Translations under genes and position numbers: made by a program
Shown here: in pieces, positions 10,355 through 20,755 of the stretch
Layout of the letters: each line of letters begins with the position of its first letter
Numbering within the stretch: the stretch's first letter is position 1
The notes under the pieces: generated by a model
Databases searched by the model: none
What the model was told of the DNA's origin: nothing
The model's input: only the letters and a program-made list of their open reading frames with translations
Source of the DNA: Nitzschia sp. DOCU1
Taxonomy: Eukaryota > Bacillariophyta > Bacillariophyceae > Bacillariales > Bacillariaceae
Assembly (NCBI GenBank): GCA_951394045.1
Contig: OX595991.1
Coordinates: 1,860,001-1,924,000 of the forward strand
Direction: 5' to 3'
DNA: 64,000 bases

Positions 10355-11787
10355 ATGGCGAACCGTTCGCGATCGCATCATCCTCATCGCCCTCGAGTGT
10401 CACCCTTGCAAACCAAGGGCATGTTGACACTGGGTCTCTTGTTGATTGCGGAAAGTATCACAGTGTCCAACGCTGTGAAATTGTGGTCCAAAACGACCGC
10501 CAGTGGTGACCGATTCGAGGGAGAACAAAAACTCTCCTTTAGTGCTGCTCCCCGATCTTCCTCGGACTGTTCGTCCATACTCGACGATGGTGATGGCACC
10601 TGCACTACTAAAACAACGGAAATCCCGGCCTTTCCACCGATTCGACGATCTCTAGGAAAACTCACAAGACGGCTTGGTTGTGGAAAAATCGATTGTTGTC
10701 TGGATTGTAGTCACTGTACTGTCAAGGCGTTGGAGGCTTGTCGAGGTGGACATGCGGCGGCTGCCAGTACTCTTGCCGAAGCCGCAGGCGAGGCCGCAGC
10801 TCGTGTCTTGCCTTATAATATTCCCTTGAACGGGTGGAAGGTGATTTTCCAAGCCTTTTTGACCACATTAAATGTCCTTTGCTGGCTGATTCCACTTCGC
10901 AGCAAGAAGATTAGCGAAAACAAGTTGGCCTTGTCGCTGGCCAATGCCTTTTCGGGAGGAGTCTTTTTGTCGTTGGCCTTTGGCCACCTCATTCCTGAGT
11001 GTGTTCATGGATTTCAGGATGGATTCAACGAAGTTACACCTTATCTGTTGGTACTGTCGGGATACTTGTTGATTTTCTTTGTAGAAAAGGTTGCCTTTGA
11101 TGCGCATGAAATCATGCATGAAATGGAACATGCACAAGAGCACAAAGCTGTCAATGGTGACGGCGGCGGCGGGGAGTCCAATGGTGTGTCCAGTGGTCGA
11201 AGTGCGGTCATTCTCTTGGGAGCCCTGGCGGTGCACAGGTATGTGGAATTGCATTCGGGACGTCGCCTGGAACGACTACTTTGTTTTCTCACGAATTTTG
11301 TTGTAGTGTCTTGGAAATGACAGCGTTGGGTTTGGCAGATACCTTTGGAGACTCGGCTATTTTGACATTGTCTATTGCGTTGCATCAGGTATGTGGAATT
11401 GCATTCGGCGATGTCGCCTGGAACGACTTGACACAGTTTGTTTTCTCACGATTTTTTTTGTAGCCGGCGGAATCGATTGCACTTCTTGTGGCATTTTTGA
11501 AATCTGGAATGCCCAAGGGGCAGATCATTCGGTTTCTTTCTGTATTTAGTGCGATGGGTCCAGTCGGCGTCGCGCTGGGGATGGCTGTCAATGAGTTCGC
11601 TGCACCAATTGTCGATTCCATCATGGTAGCAGTTGTGGCTGGAACATTTGTCTACGTGGGTGCTACGGAAGTGATTCCAGAAGAATGGGAAGAGCCGGAG
11701 CACAAGTGGAAGAAATTCTTTGCACTCATGGGAGGAATTGTTTCAATATTGGTCATTACGCAGTACACGGCAACACTAGAAATGTAG
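10355..11787 (+). CDS. ZIP family divalent metal transporter
   Basis: Exons 10355-11238, 11307-11388 and 11464-11787 give 429 residues. The family imports Zn2+, Fe2+ or Mn2+ into the cytosol from outside or from organelles. A hydrophobic segment near residue 25 (MLTLGLLLIAESITVSNA) fits a signal peptide after a basic His-rich start. A Cys-rich lumenal or extracellular segment follows (CGKIDCCLDCSHC). Eight membrane helices begin with WKVIFQAFLTTLNVLCWLI. The TM3-TM4 loop is His-rich (HEIMHEMEHAQEHK). The metal-site motifs are HSVLEMTALGLAD in TM4 and HQPAESIALLVAF in TM5. Both introns fall inside these motifs, one within the Ser codon of HS and one after HQ, and they are near-identical in sequence. 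The metal cannot be deduced. Confidence 0.92.
11239..11306 (+). repeat. Introner-like intron copy B1 (ZIP intron 1)
   Basis: This 68-nt intron starts GTATGTGGAATTGCATTCGG and ends TTTGTTGTAG. It aligns to ZIP intron 2 with 64 of 68 bases identical and two small gaps (1 and 6 nt). It splits the codon for Ser in the TM4 metal motif after exonic CACAG. Confidence 0.92.
11389..11463 (+). repeat. Introner-like intron copy B2 (ZIP intron 2)
   Basis: This 75-nt intron begins with the same 20 bases as B1. It shares the GTCGCCTGGAACGACT core and the TTTGTTTTCTCACGA 3' block, and adds TGACAC in the middle. It follows exonic ATCAG. The 82-nt exon between B1 and B2 is unique TM4-TM5 coding sequence. Confidence 0.92.
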
Positions 11788-12120
11788 CATGGCGAAGAGC
11801 TAGGAGTTACCAGGTTTACAGCTGCTACTCATTGAAAACGTTGCCGAAGACGTTGGTATCATGTAGCGGCGCTTCTTTTGACATTTTGGTTTCTTGAAAC
11901 TTTGTTTAATGTCCATTATGTCGAGGCTATTCAAGGACGAGATGTACTGCCACTCGAGGAGTGCAAGGGCCAAGTACATTCTTTCTTTTTTCAAAATCGA
12001 TTCAGCTAATCATTTTAATGATTTTTTCAAATTCTTTGGGCTACTTTCAGTTCAAAACTCACTTTCGGCACTTTTATCGTTCGTATCTTATAATCACCTC
12101 TCCACCAAAATTATCACTGC
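11788..12120. other. Convergent intergenic region
   Basis: AT-rich 3' flanks of the ZIP gene and the minus-strand membrane protein. I see no gene or repeat. Confidence 0.6.
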
Positions 12121-12525
12121 TTACGCATTTTTATCCTTGGTGAAAATCCCCGGCTCCATGGAGTTGATGATGAATCCTCCCAAGGCGAGAAGGGCATTCA
12201 CCCCAGGAACGATGTAGTTTACCTTGAGACGGTAGGCATCCACAGTAATCATAGAGAACAGGGCGAACTCTGCGAGGATAACTTGTGCACGGAAATGGGC
12301 AGATTCCTTGAAGACAGCCATACCACAGAGTGCCAGCATGGCTACGTTGAATCCTCGAATAACGCCCAGCATTTGGTTTTGAAGGACAGACTTTTCATCT
12401 TCCTCGGATACCGTCTCTTTTGGTGAAAAGTTTTTCGCCCAAGTCTTGAGATCGATGCAGGCCGCCGCGGAAGCTCCATGCATCAAGGCACAAGCGGGAA
12501 GGAGGACGTGCTTCAAGAGACCCAT
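12121..12525 (-). CDS. Small predicted membrane protein, unknown function
   Basis: A single exon of 134 residues starting MGLLKHVLLPACALMHGASA. The hydropathy suggests a signal or first helix, then three or four membrane segments: the N-terminal one, VIRGFNVAMLALCGMAVF, VILAEFALFSMITVDA and VPGVNALLALGGFIINSM. A short hydrophilic acidic loop (SPKETVSEEDEKS) separates the first two. I do not recognise the family. It diverges from the Ala/Glu-repeat gene and converges with the ZIP gene. Intact ATG and stop and consistent hydropathy support a real gene. Confidence 0.6.
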   Translation of the reverse strand: MGLLKHVLLPACALMHGASAAACIDLKTWAKNFSPKETVSEEDEKSVLQNQMLGVIRGFNVAMLALCGMAVFKESAHFRAQVILAEFALFSMITVDAYRLKVNYIVPGVNALLALGGFIINSMEPGIFTKDKNA

Positions 12526-12934
12526 TGTTCAAGGAAGAAGTGTCGATTTGCAGGATGCTAGTTGATCGCTTTTTCTGAATGTGACGATGAAATGCAGAAG
12601 TGCCGTATCTTTGTTGGCCCTTTTACGTGATGTTTTGCCGTCTTGGGAACTGCCCGAAGTTCGCGCCCGAAACGCCAAAACACTTCTTTCAAAAATTTTA
12701 GAAGTCGACTGCTCCGACTCGTACGTCAGCGTCCGTCTGAGATCACAATCCCATATCCCATCTTTTCGCCTGCTGCCAAGACCAATCGAAAGACACGCTT
12801 TTGACACTTCAATGAGTGGAGCTATCCGACGCACGTCGTCGTATCTATGCTAACAAAGAACTTTCAGAATTTTGGTATTTCATCCCATTGTCTTTCAGTG
12901 TGTCGAATTCATTCACAGCCATTTTCCTCTAAAG
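12526..12934. other. Divergent promoter region
   Basis: Shared upstream region of the small membrane protein (minus) and the Ala/Glu-repeat gene (plus). A TACGTCAG half-CRE-like site lies near 12722. No gene is supported; short frames on both strands lack features. Confidence 0.6.
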
Positions 12935-13735
12935 ATGAATTCTGCCGCCCGAATCCTCATTCTTTTGTCGGTGCTTCTGGAGGTGACCGTCGGTTTTGTC
13001 CCGATAGCGTTTGCACCCCCTGGCGTGAAGTACGATGTATCCAGTCACGTGCTAGAAATGGCAGCCAAGAAGAAGAAGAAAAAGAAGAAAACGGATGTGG
13101 ACAAGCCCTCAATGGCGGCAATCTTGGCGAATCCCAGTATCGTCCTCGACGATGCCCCAAGGGCTTCGTCGTCGGTAGCTGTGCTCGAAGCCCCACCGGT
13201 CGATGAAGACGACGAATCGGATGACGAGCCAGAACCACAGCCGGAAGTTGAAGCGGTAGCGAAGGCCCCAGCGGAGATGGTGGCAGCCGAAGCCGAGGCT
13301 AAGGCTCATGTGGAAGCAGCTGCCAAAGCAGAAGCCGAGGCTAGGGCTCAAGCTGATGCCGATGCCGAGGCTAGAGCTCACGCCGAGGCAGCTGCCAAAG
13401 CAGAGGCCAAGGCTCAAGCAGAAGCAGAGGCTAGAGCTCAGGCCGAGGCAGCTGCCAGGGTAGAGGCAGAAGAGAAGGTCCGCATAGAAGCAGAGGCTAA
13501 AGCGGCGGCAGAAGAGAAGGCTCGTATAGAAGCAGAGGCTAAAGCGGCGGCAGAAGAGAAGGCTCGTATAGAAGCAGAGGCTAAAGCGGCAGCAGAAGAG
13601 AAGGCTCGCCTTGAGGCCGAGGCCAAATCACCGGAGCGCCTCGCCGCTAAATATGCCGCAATTGAAGACATTGGCGAGCGAGCATTTGCCATCCTGGTGG
13701 ACCTTGGCGCTGTTGGAAATCATAAAGACGGCTAA
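12935..13735 (+). CDS. Plastid-targeted Ala/Glu-rich coiled-coil repeat protein
   Basis: A single exon of 266 residues. The N-terminus is a signal peptide (ILILLSVLLEVTVGFVPIAFAPP) with a G|F cleavage context typical of diatom plastid preproteins. A run of about eight lysines follows (AAKKKKKKKK). Residues about 110-235 are almost only Ala, Glu, Lys and Arg, with units such as AEARAHAEAAAKAEAKAQAE passing into tandem 14-residue units AEEKARIEAEAKAA, predicting a long single helix or coiled coil. A short non-repetitive tail ends KYAAIEDIGERAFAILVDLGA. I know no enzymatic domain; a structural or scaffolding role is inference. Repeat number may vary between strains. Confidence 0.7.
   Translation: MNSAARILILLSVLLEVTVGFVPIAFAPPGVKYDVSSHVLEMAAKKKKKKKKTDVDKPSMAAILANPSIVLDDAPRASSSVAVLEAPPVDEDDESDDEPEPQPEVEAVAKAPAEMVAAEAEAKAHVEAAAKAEAEARAQADADAEARAHAEAAAKAEAKAQAEAEARAQAEAAARVEAEEKVRIEAEAKAAAEEKARIEAEAKAAAEEKARIEAEAKAAAEEKARLEAEAKSPERLAAKYAAIEDIGERAFAILVDLGAVGNHKDG
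13480..13625 (+). repeat. In-frame 42-bp minisatellite in the repeat-protein gene
   Basis: Three to four tandem copies of a 42-bp unit containing GCAGAAGAGAAGGCTCGTAT encode the 14-residue heptad-pair AEEKARIEAEAKAA. Neighbouring copies differ by few bases, which suggests recent expansion. Confidence 0.85.
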
Positions 13736-14065
13736 ATGAGACGAAAAGAAATCCATATCTATCGCGACAACCACCACTCTGACTCCTTATTCTCCCGTGA
13801 ACATACAACACCATCCATGCCGAAACAGTTGTTGGGGGAAATAAAGTGCACGTCGTGAAGAGGAAATATCAGAACAAAAGTGCTCCAATTGGGCCGATTT
13901 CTTCACCTTGCCGATAAATAATAGCCAACCAGAGTAGCTCGGAAGATTGTTCCTTTCTAACGACCCACCATGCTATTTGTCAGAGGTTACTACCGTAGTA
14001 AAAATATGCAACATTATCGTTGAATGCAACGATGATCACCCAACACTAGTCGATACATGCGTTGC
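13736..14065. other. Convergent intergenic region
   Basis: 3' flanks of the repeat-protein gene and of the HAD phosphatase gene. No gene or strong repeat is visible. Confidence 0.6.
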
Positions 14066-15078
14066 CTACGAATCCGTCACTGCGGCCATCTGAGGGTCCT
14101 TGATTCCTTTCAGAAGTTCTGCACCCAAGCCCTGAGTCCTCAGCGGACCGAAAATGCTATCAAGAGTGACTTTTCGACTTCCAAGCTCCGGAACTTTGGC
14201 ATCGGCTCCCTCCCCATAAAAATCTTCACCTTCTGTACTGGACGTGTATGTGATGATGCATTTCATACCCTAGCATCATAGAATGGCACAAAGATGAGCG
14301 TCGCAGGGCATCAAACGAACTCGCATTCAAGCAAAATACTCACCGCCGCCTTTGCCGCCCGAAGACCCACCATACTATCTTCAACGACAACACAACGGTC
14401 CTTGTCGATTCCGATACGCTCCCTGGCAACGTTGTAGATCATTGGACTTGGCTTCTTTTCAGAAACATCGTCGCCGAGGATGCAGACGTTGAGCTTGTTC
14501 AGTCGATCTTCCCCGAGCGTGACAGCCAAAACCTTTTGTACAGCCTCCTTTGTCGACGCAGAGCAGACCCCGACTGCGATCGTAGGATCAGCAAGGGCTT
14601 CGTCCATAAGCTCAATCACACCCGGTCTGGGGATTGCTTTTTCTTCAATAAAATCACGGTAGATTTGAGTTTTGTGCGCTTGGAGGTCGTCAATTAGCGA
14701 CTTCTGCTCTTCTGGTGTGGACGGAGCCGGCTTGCCCCCGACCATGGGAAACTGACCCGTCGTATTACGAAAGTGAAAGAACATTTTTGGCTTTCCTCCA
14801 CCAACAGTATTTTGCAGAATATCATAATACTCGACCGACCACACCACGGGCTTGCCATCGATTGTCAAATCAGCGGCTTCAAAGGCAGCATTGTATGCAA
14901 GCCGATGGAGTTCTTCCGTCTCGAGAATCACACCATCACAGTCAAACAACAAGGCAAAGTCGTAGTTGGAAGAGAAAGCTCTTGTGCTTGGGCGAAAGGC
15001 GTTGTTTCTCGGAATCGTAAATGCACCAACTAGCCCAACGAATCCAAGCGCGACACCAACAAATCTGTAAATCTTCAT
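14066..15078 (-). CDS. Plastid-targeted HAD-superfamily phosphatase (CbbY-like)
   Basis: Exons 15078-14344 and 14269-14066 give 312 residues; the intron (14270-14343) is in phase 0. The N-terminus is a signal peptide with VGAF|TIP, an ASAFAP-type plastid signal. The HAD motifs are FDCDGVILETEELHR (nucleophile Asp and acid/base Asp), GVCSASTKEAV (motif II Ser), KKPSPMIYNVA (motif III Lys) and CVVVEDSMVGLRAAKAAG (motif IV acidic pair). After splicing, GMKCIITYTSSTE follows as in plant and bacterial CbbY proteins. CbbY removes xylulose-1,5-bisphosphate, a misfire inhibitor of Rubisco, so a Rubisco-protecting role in the plastid is likely but not proven. Confidence 0.88.
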
Positions 15079-15526
15079 CCTTGTACGGTTCTGGTGATAA
15101 AATTTCTGAAGAAATTCTTCTTTTCTAACAGGCTAGTAATTTTCCGTCCTTCGTTGACTAAGAATGCCCCACTACCACTACTTCTACCAAGCCCTGTCTG
15201 ACGCTGCCAGAAGATCTAACAATTAGAGTTGTACCCTCGCACAACCCAGTGCTCAGGTCACTCAGAGTGGACGACGACGCAAAACTACCACTTGTATCCT
15301 ACAACGTGGTGGTCGAGATGGAGATCGCGATGACGTTTGCTTTGAAAATATCCACGTCTGGAAATATCGTCTGGCCTACTTCCGCCCATCGAAATCCCAA
15401 ATTCCCACCTCCATCCAACACCACCAGCACGGAAATCCCACCGAAAGATCTTTTCACAATGATAGTAGCGAACAGAAACATTGATCGGCCACCATTGCAT
15501 CATAACAGGTAGAATGCGTCTCTAAC
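15079..15526. other. Divergent promoter region
   Basis: Between the CbbY-like gene (minus) and the ALKBH1-like gene (plus). No gene is supported. A TGACGCTG site near 15200 resembles one diatom CO2/cAMP-responsive element variant; this is weak. Confidence 0.55.
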
Positions 15527-16633
15527 ATGTATAGCAGGGAAGCGGACAGGGAGAATGCGACACCTTTCAAGCGTGCGCAGCTGCGGCACCGCCGACAAGG
15601 CGACAACCCAGATCGAATCGATGACATGGCGGACTGGATTGATTTCAATCGGCAGCCCAACGAAAAGGACGATCGAATTATTTTGCTTTCTCTGCCCGAT
15701 GTAAATTTGGATGGTCAGACTTACTATAAGAGGCCCATGTTTGGCCTGAGAGACTTCCCAGGTTTTGTTTTCGCACCCCAAGCCCTTGGAGACGATGTCC
15801 AAAACGAACTGGCGTTCCAATCTGTCACAAAGTACTGCGAGACGCCCCATAAAACCAACATTGATCAATGCGCCCCCAAAGCAAATGAAGAGATTGACGA
15901 GTCCTCGACGATGTGGGAACATTGGAAGGAAGAGAACAAGCACCAGGATTTCAAGCCGAAGAAGCAAAAAATCTCTCAATCCGGAAAACGAGGATATCGA
16001 TCATTCAAAAAATTGTCCTGGGCTACAATGGGTTATCATTACGACTGGACTGAAAGATCGTACAACAAAAACCTCAAGTCTGAAATGCCTGCCCTGGTTG
16101 GAAGGTTGTCGGATATATTTGCTCGAACAAGTTTGCTTCTGGAAAGTGGAAAGTTGGACACTGAAAGTACCGGTTTTACTCCTTCTGCGTCCATTGTCAA
16201 CTTTTACTCGACAAAATCGAACATGGGAGGACATCGTGATGATCTCGAATTCGCATTGGACAAGCCCATTGTGTCAATGAGTGTGGGGCTCCCGGCGATC
16301 TTTCTGCTCGGGGGAAAGTCCAAGGACGATGAACCCGTCTTACCCATCTTGATTCGACCCGGGGACGTGCTTTGCATGGGTGGCGACTCTCGGCTCAACT
16401 ACCATGGTATGGCCAGACTTCTTCCATCATCGGTCATTGTGCCAACATCGGGGTTGATTTGCTCACCAGCGGACTCGGACCGAATTAGTCTATCGGACAT
16501 TGGAATGAAGGCAAGCAATATCTCGAGCAGCGACTCCCAGGCTTTGAATGATTTTTTGTGCAATCATCGGATCAACATCAACGTACGACAAGTCTACACC
16601 GATGATGACGATAAAATTCTTGAAAGCTGCTGA
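15527..16633 (+). CDS. ALKBH1-like AlkB family dioxygenase
   Basis: A single exon of 368 residues. The family uses Fe(II) and 2-oxoglutarate to oxidise N-methyl groups on nucleic acids; ALKBH1 acts on tRNA and possibly DNA. An N-terminal basic region is followed by the AlkB core: VNFYSTKSNMGGHRDDLE carries the HxD pair (His236, Asp238) and LNYHGMARLLP the distal His (His293), a normal spacing. The RxxxxxR region reads DRISLSDIGM: the first Arg (about 319) is present, but the position six residues later is Ile instead of Arg. LSWATMGYHYDWTERSY matches the ALKBH1 nucleotide-recognition region. I see no clear targeting sequence. Start is ATG at 15527. Confidence 0.85.
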   Translation: MYSREADRENATPFKRAQLRHRRQGDNPDRIDDMADWIDFNRQPNEKDDRIILLSLPDVNLDGQTYYKRPMFGLRDFPGFVFAPQALGDDVQNELAFQSVTKYCETPHKTNIDQCAPKANEEIDESSTMWEHWKEENKHQDFKPKKQKISQSGKRGYRSFKKLSWATMGYHYDWTERSYNKNLKSEMPALVGRLSDIFARTSLLLESGKLDTESTGFTPSASIVNFYSTKSNMGGHRDDLEFALDKPIVSMSVGLPAIFLLGGKSKDDEPVLPILIRPGDVLCMGGDSRLNYHGMARLLPSSVIVPTSGLICSPADSDRISLSDIGMKASNISSSDSQALNDFLCNHRININVRQVYTDDDDKILESC

Positions 16634-17350
16634 TGAGGAGCCATAGACGGTCGTTTGTGGTAGTCACCGGTCGAGGCGGCGATGAAGTCTTTTAACAAAG
16701 AACAAAAAGTACATTGCTGCGCTGCCTTCTGTCCAGATCGTAGCCACGGCTTCCAACGAATTTCGCAACACAAGAGCGAGGAGTCGAGTCGTCACAGCTC
16801 GAACTCATACAAGGGGACTCCGTAAAATGTGAGACGCACGACGGCACGAGCCACATGAATTGGATTTTGTTCTGTTCAAAGAGGGCGGGAAAAATTTCCC
16901 CATACAAGAATGAACGAGCATGACAGTTATATAAGTATCCAGGCTTGAAACTGTTTATAGTTATCGTACTTAACACTTGACTACAGGTAGCATGTGCCCA
17001 ACAGAACGCTCCGTAACGAATTGATTACCTTGAGAGTTCAGCGTCAGCCGGCCAATTTTGTTCAACCGCGTGTAAAATGGCGGGATCAACGGAGGTTGAG
17101 ACGCCAGCCGAGTCTCCGAGTCGGCCGGACCTCCCCTCCTTACAAGACTTGGACGGCGCTTTCGGCACCCACCGAGAGCCGAAAATACTACTGCGTCGTG
17201 GACAAAATATTTTCAGGAGGCAACGTTTGATAGAGTCGAGTCGTCTCGCCACAGAATATCCTAATCGACCCCACTATTTCCGAGGTTCTGGCCAGAGTTG
17301 TCTCATTTGTGGGTCGATCTTTGTGGAAAGGACGACTGTTGCCAGGAACG
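16634..17350. other. Intergenic/5' region of unknown gene
   Basis: No confident gene. An ATG-initiated frame at 17077-17484 overlaps the start of the next gene in another frame, and the next gene's own frame stays open upstream of 17351 to about 17240 without an ATG. A missed 5' exon is possible, but no phase-consistent GT donor was found. Confidence 0.45.
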
Positions 17351-18639
17351 ATGGGGAAACATCCATCGGGCAGCCCGAAATCTGTTCGCGAGCAGATTCA
17401 GGACTCTGCGAAGGACTTGTGGTCGTCTGTAATGACCTTGGATGTCAAGCGGTCAGGGCATTCGCGAGATACTTCGTCCAATGATCAGCAAGAATCTCAG
17501 CAAATGTCTTTGGAATCTGTGATTCGGGTGATGTTTGGATCATGTACCGCTGGTTTGAATCCGGCTACGGACGAGCCCCCAACGGTGAAAATCGAGGGTC
17601 GGAAGGATTCGAGCCTGGGCAAAGACAAGAGCAGATTGCACCCCTTACCTTCCAGCCCCACCGATCCAGATGTTCGATATCGGAATATCTTTGCCGATGA
17701 TAGCCGCGTTCGTGCGGAGGAAGCGGTAACACATTTGCGAGAACACCAGATGGACCATCAAAAGCCCTCGAAGAGTTCCGGTCAGCCCAAAAGTGGCAAG
17801 GATCTCCCTGGTATGTTTCCTGTATCCTCTCCTCAGCGGCATATCGCCGTCCCTTCAAGCTCCAGGGATCCGCCAGCGACGATTCAGCAACAGGAGGCAG
17901 ACTACCTACATGATGTTAGCTTCGATGATGGCATTAGCATTATCACGCAGCATACTCTGGACGAGGTCGCAAGGGAATACGGAGGTGTAGGCATCAGTAG
18001 AGTCCATTCTGATATCACACAAGATCCCATTGAAGAAATAGAAGAGTCCTGGAAGCAATCGATGACACCAAGAGCTGCCATCACGCGCTCGCCGCCCACG
18101 CGACCAAGTAGTCCACAGCGCTTAGGTCCGGAAAGGACTCGAAGCCAATGTACAACGCACACCAAGCGCAGCGTTGGAACTAAGTCTATGGGCACCAAGT
18201 CCAGCATGTCGACGCAAACGAACGAGTTTGCTAGTGTGTGGCAGCGCGAGGAACAAAAGTATTGGGACGACGTAGTTCGGGGGCAAGAGGGCGAATCTGC
18301 CACAGCATCCGAACAAATGAGCATGACAATGCGTCACCAGAAGCTGGCGAGGGCAAAGGAAATCTCTCGGAAAGCTCGGCTAAATAGTAGCGACCGAAGT
18401 GAACAGGTATGTTTGCAGCCATGGTAAATGACTTGATCGTGCCGGCTTTTTTTCACCCGTACTTTCTTTCTTGGTTTCAGAATTCGAAACGAGATGGCAC
18501 CATTACCACCGTTCACTCGACTGTGTTTTCTAGTCGGTCGGGCCACCTCGATCGATCCTTTTCAGCGACACAGCGCGATCCGGATCGATTCTTGGATGTG
18601 CTTATTATGCCTCCTGGAACAGAGATGGGCGAGATATAG
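17351..18639 (+). CDS. Unknown hydrophilic, probably disordered protein
   Basis: Exons 17351-18406 and 18481-18639 give 404 residues; the 74-nt intron is in phase 0. The protein is rich in Ser, Asp, Arg and Gln, with long polar stretches and no membrane helix. A short helical, more ordered block may lie at ASVWQREEQKYWDDVVRGQE and the following Met/Arg-rich segment. The C-terminus ends DVLIMPPGTEMGEI. I do not recognise a domain. The start is uncertain (see the region before it). The intron with a pyrimidine-rich 3' end and the in-phase second exon support a real gene. Confidence 0.55.
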
Positions 18640-19474
18640 ACAAACGTACCCCACCATTGCGGCTGATGCACGAATACTATTCTATTCCACCGGCTACCTG
18701 GCTACCTCGCGGGCGCTGACTTTGCAGCGCCTCAATGCGAGACTATACCTCTAGAGTTGAGAAAGAAACTTCTTCCCAACGAACGCGTACCGTGAGGCGT
18801 CGTGTGCAAAGAAGTATATCGACCCCACTGGCGAGCAGAAACATGGCACAGTATATATAGTGCTTTTAACAATTAGACTTACAATTGTATAGACGGTGCA
18901 GCTCTCCAGCACGGATATCGCACTTTGAATGCTTCATATGTGTGATTGTCTCGCAGTACTGGTTCCTTGTAGAGATCCCTGAGTCGTTGGCTCGGAACCT
19001 GAATGGGAGAGATGCATTGTGGTAACAGAGCACTAACCTGGACAGACATACAAAGTCAACAATACCAGATATTGTTGCCCATGTCCCACGAAGCGAAAGT
19101 CAGGTAAACCCCACTTTCTTCGGGGACAAGATGCCCACTCCTAATCGCTATCAAACCATCAGCCGCCACCCAACTCCCTCTAGCTAGCCGAGCAAATGCG
19201 TCATGTATACATTTTTTCGAAACGAAAATCATTGCTTTTATTATACTCAGCCTACCTAGCCGTGAAAACATGGAAGTAAGTTGAACCTTTCGTGTGTTGT
19301 GTGCATGTGACGAATATACAATGTGTACAAGTGTGATAATCTCCCAATGAATATTAGCACGTCTTCCATACGGAATACACCGTGAGCATGGCGAAAAAAA
19401 GGCCGCATACAATGACGGACAAACGTTGGATGCTCGAAAATGGTAGTGTACATGCAAATCATGCAAATCATCAT
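18640..19474. other. Convergent intergenic region
   Basis: 835 bp between the unknown gene (plus) and glycerol-3-phosphate dehydrogenase (minus). The 136-codon minus frame at 19056-19466 lacks family features. I see nothing else. Confidence 0.55.
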
Positions 19475-20755
19475 TTAAAGGTGGGACGGGTGAGAAGGCG
19501 AGTGTCCACCGGCGTGCCGGGAGGTCACAGCGATGCCATGCACAATATCACCCACTGGCTTGCCCTCAAAGGCAATCTCATGGATAACTTTGATGAGAGG
19601 AAAGTCACCCAAGACACGCTGATTTTCCAGCAACGCAAAGGCCTCCTTGCACGTCAAAGTGCCTTGCAACTTTTGTCCATTCAACAAGTCACCTTCGATC
19701 TTGGCCCACAAGGCCTCGCAAGCCTTTTCGTCCCGATGAATGACCTCTTGTTGTAGTTGCTCACGAGCAAAGGCTTCGGCACATTTGCGGTTACGACCAC
19801 CATAGCACGTGGTGATCAAATCGGCCATGCCGCAGGATTCCGTGAACGTATCGTCTCGCACCCCATCAAAGAACATGTGGCAAAATTTGGCCATTTCCTT
19901 GAGGCCTACTCGGAGCAAAGCCGCCTTGGTGTTGCTTCCGAGACCGACTCCATCGACAAAGCCAGCTCCTAGCGCAATTACATTCTTGAGCGCACCGCAA
20001 ACTTCGGCACCAGCCACGTCCGAAATGTGCTGGACTCGGAAGCTAGGGGGAGAGTCAAAGACCAGGCGAGTAATTTCATCGGCGGGGGGTCCAAAGTTGG
20101 ATGCCAGCGTGGATTCACACATTTGACCTTCTGCGACCTCATTGGCAACGTTAGCGCCCATCAGGACGCCGCACTCAAAGTCGGGGCCCATGGCCTCCGA
20201 AATCGTTTTGGAGATGAGGATGGGCTCACCAGTCTCCTTGCAGAAGTCTGAACGGGGGGCGAACGGCAAACATCAAATATAAGAAAACACTTGGCGCGCA
20301 TCCAATGATCGACCGCCCACTCATCGACACAACTTACCAAGACCCTTGATGAGTGAAACCCCTCGGCACGATGGGTGGCAAGATTCGCGGATCGTCGGCA
20401 GCAGTCGCGGCAAGAACTGATGGGGGAGGACAAAGATGAGCAGAGTAGCGTCTCTGCAGGCCTCGGCAAGATCTGCCACAGCGATAACATTCTGCGGCAG
20501 CTTGATTCCAGGCAGATACTTGACGTTCTCATGTTGCGAGTTGATGACTTCAGTCAGTTTTCGACTTTCGCCGTCGACTTCCACCATCTCTTCGTACACC
20601 CACATGTTCACTCGGTTTTCAAAGTAAGGGAGCCTTTCACAATTAAGGCCGACTTTGGTGGCGATCGCTGATCCCCAGTTGCCGCTTCCGATGATGCAGA
20701 CTCGGTCGAGTTGCTCGGAACTGGTTTGGGGGTTAGAGTCCATCGGGTTAGCCAT
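19475..20755 (-). CDS. NAD(+)-dependent glycerol-3-phosphate dehydrogenase
   Basis: Exons 20755-20338 and 20247-19475 give 396 residues; the 90-nt intron splits an Asp codon. It interconverts dihydroxyacetone phosphate and glycerol 3-phosphate, feeding glycerolipid synthesis and glycerol production. The Rossmann motif is [12 protein letters not shown] (residues 19-30). VFVLPHQF and SLIKGLD are typical, and [24 protein letters not shown] holds the catalytic Lys (LKN) region. RNRKCAEAF lies in the substrate-binding half. The first ATG gives [10 protein letters not shown]. The frame stays open upstream for about 76 codons, including a hydrophobic run [13 protein letters not shown] that looks like a targeting signal, but with no ATG, so a spliced 5' exon is possible. 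Confidence 0.9.

Noticed and set aside
17077..17484. 135-codon plus frame overlapping the unknown gene at 17351
   Set aside because: Could be a first exon, but every GT donor tried leaves the wrong phase for the acceptor at 17255 or so; kept only as a note on the uncertain start.
19056..19466. 136-codon minus-strand frame
   Set aside because: No domain or consistent hydropathy; the start at 19466 is close to the dehydrogenase stop and lacks support.
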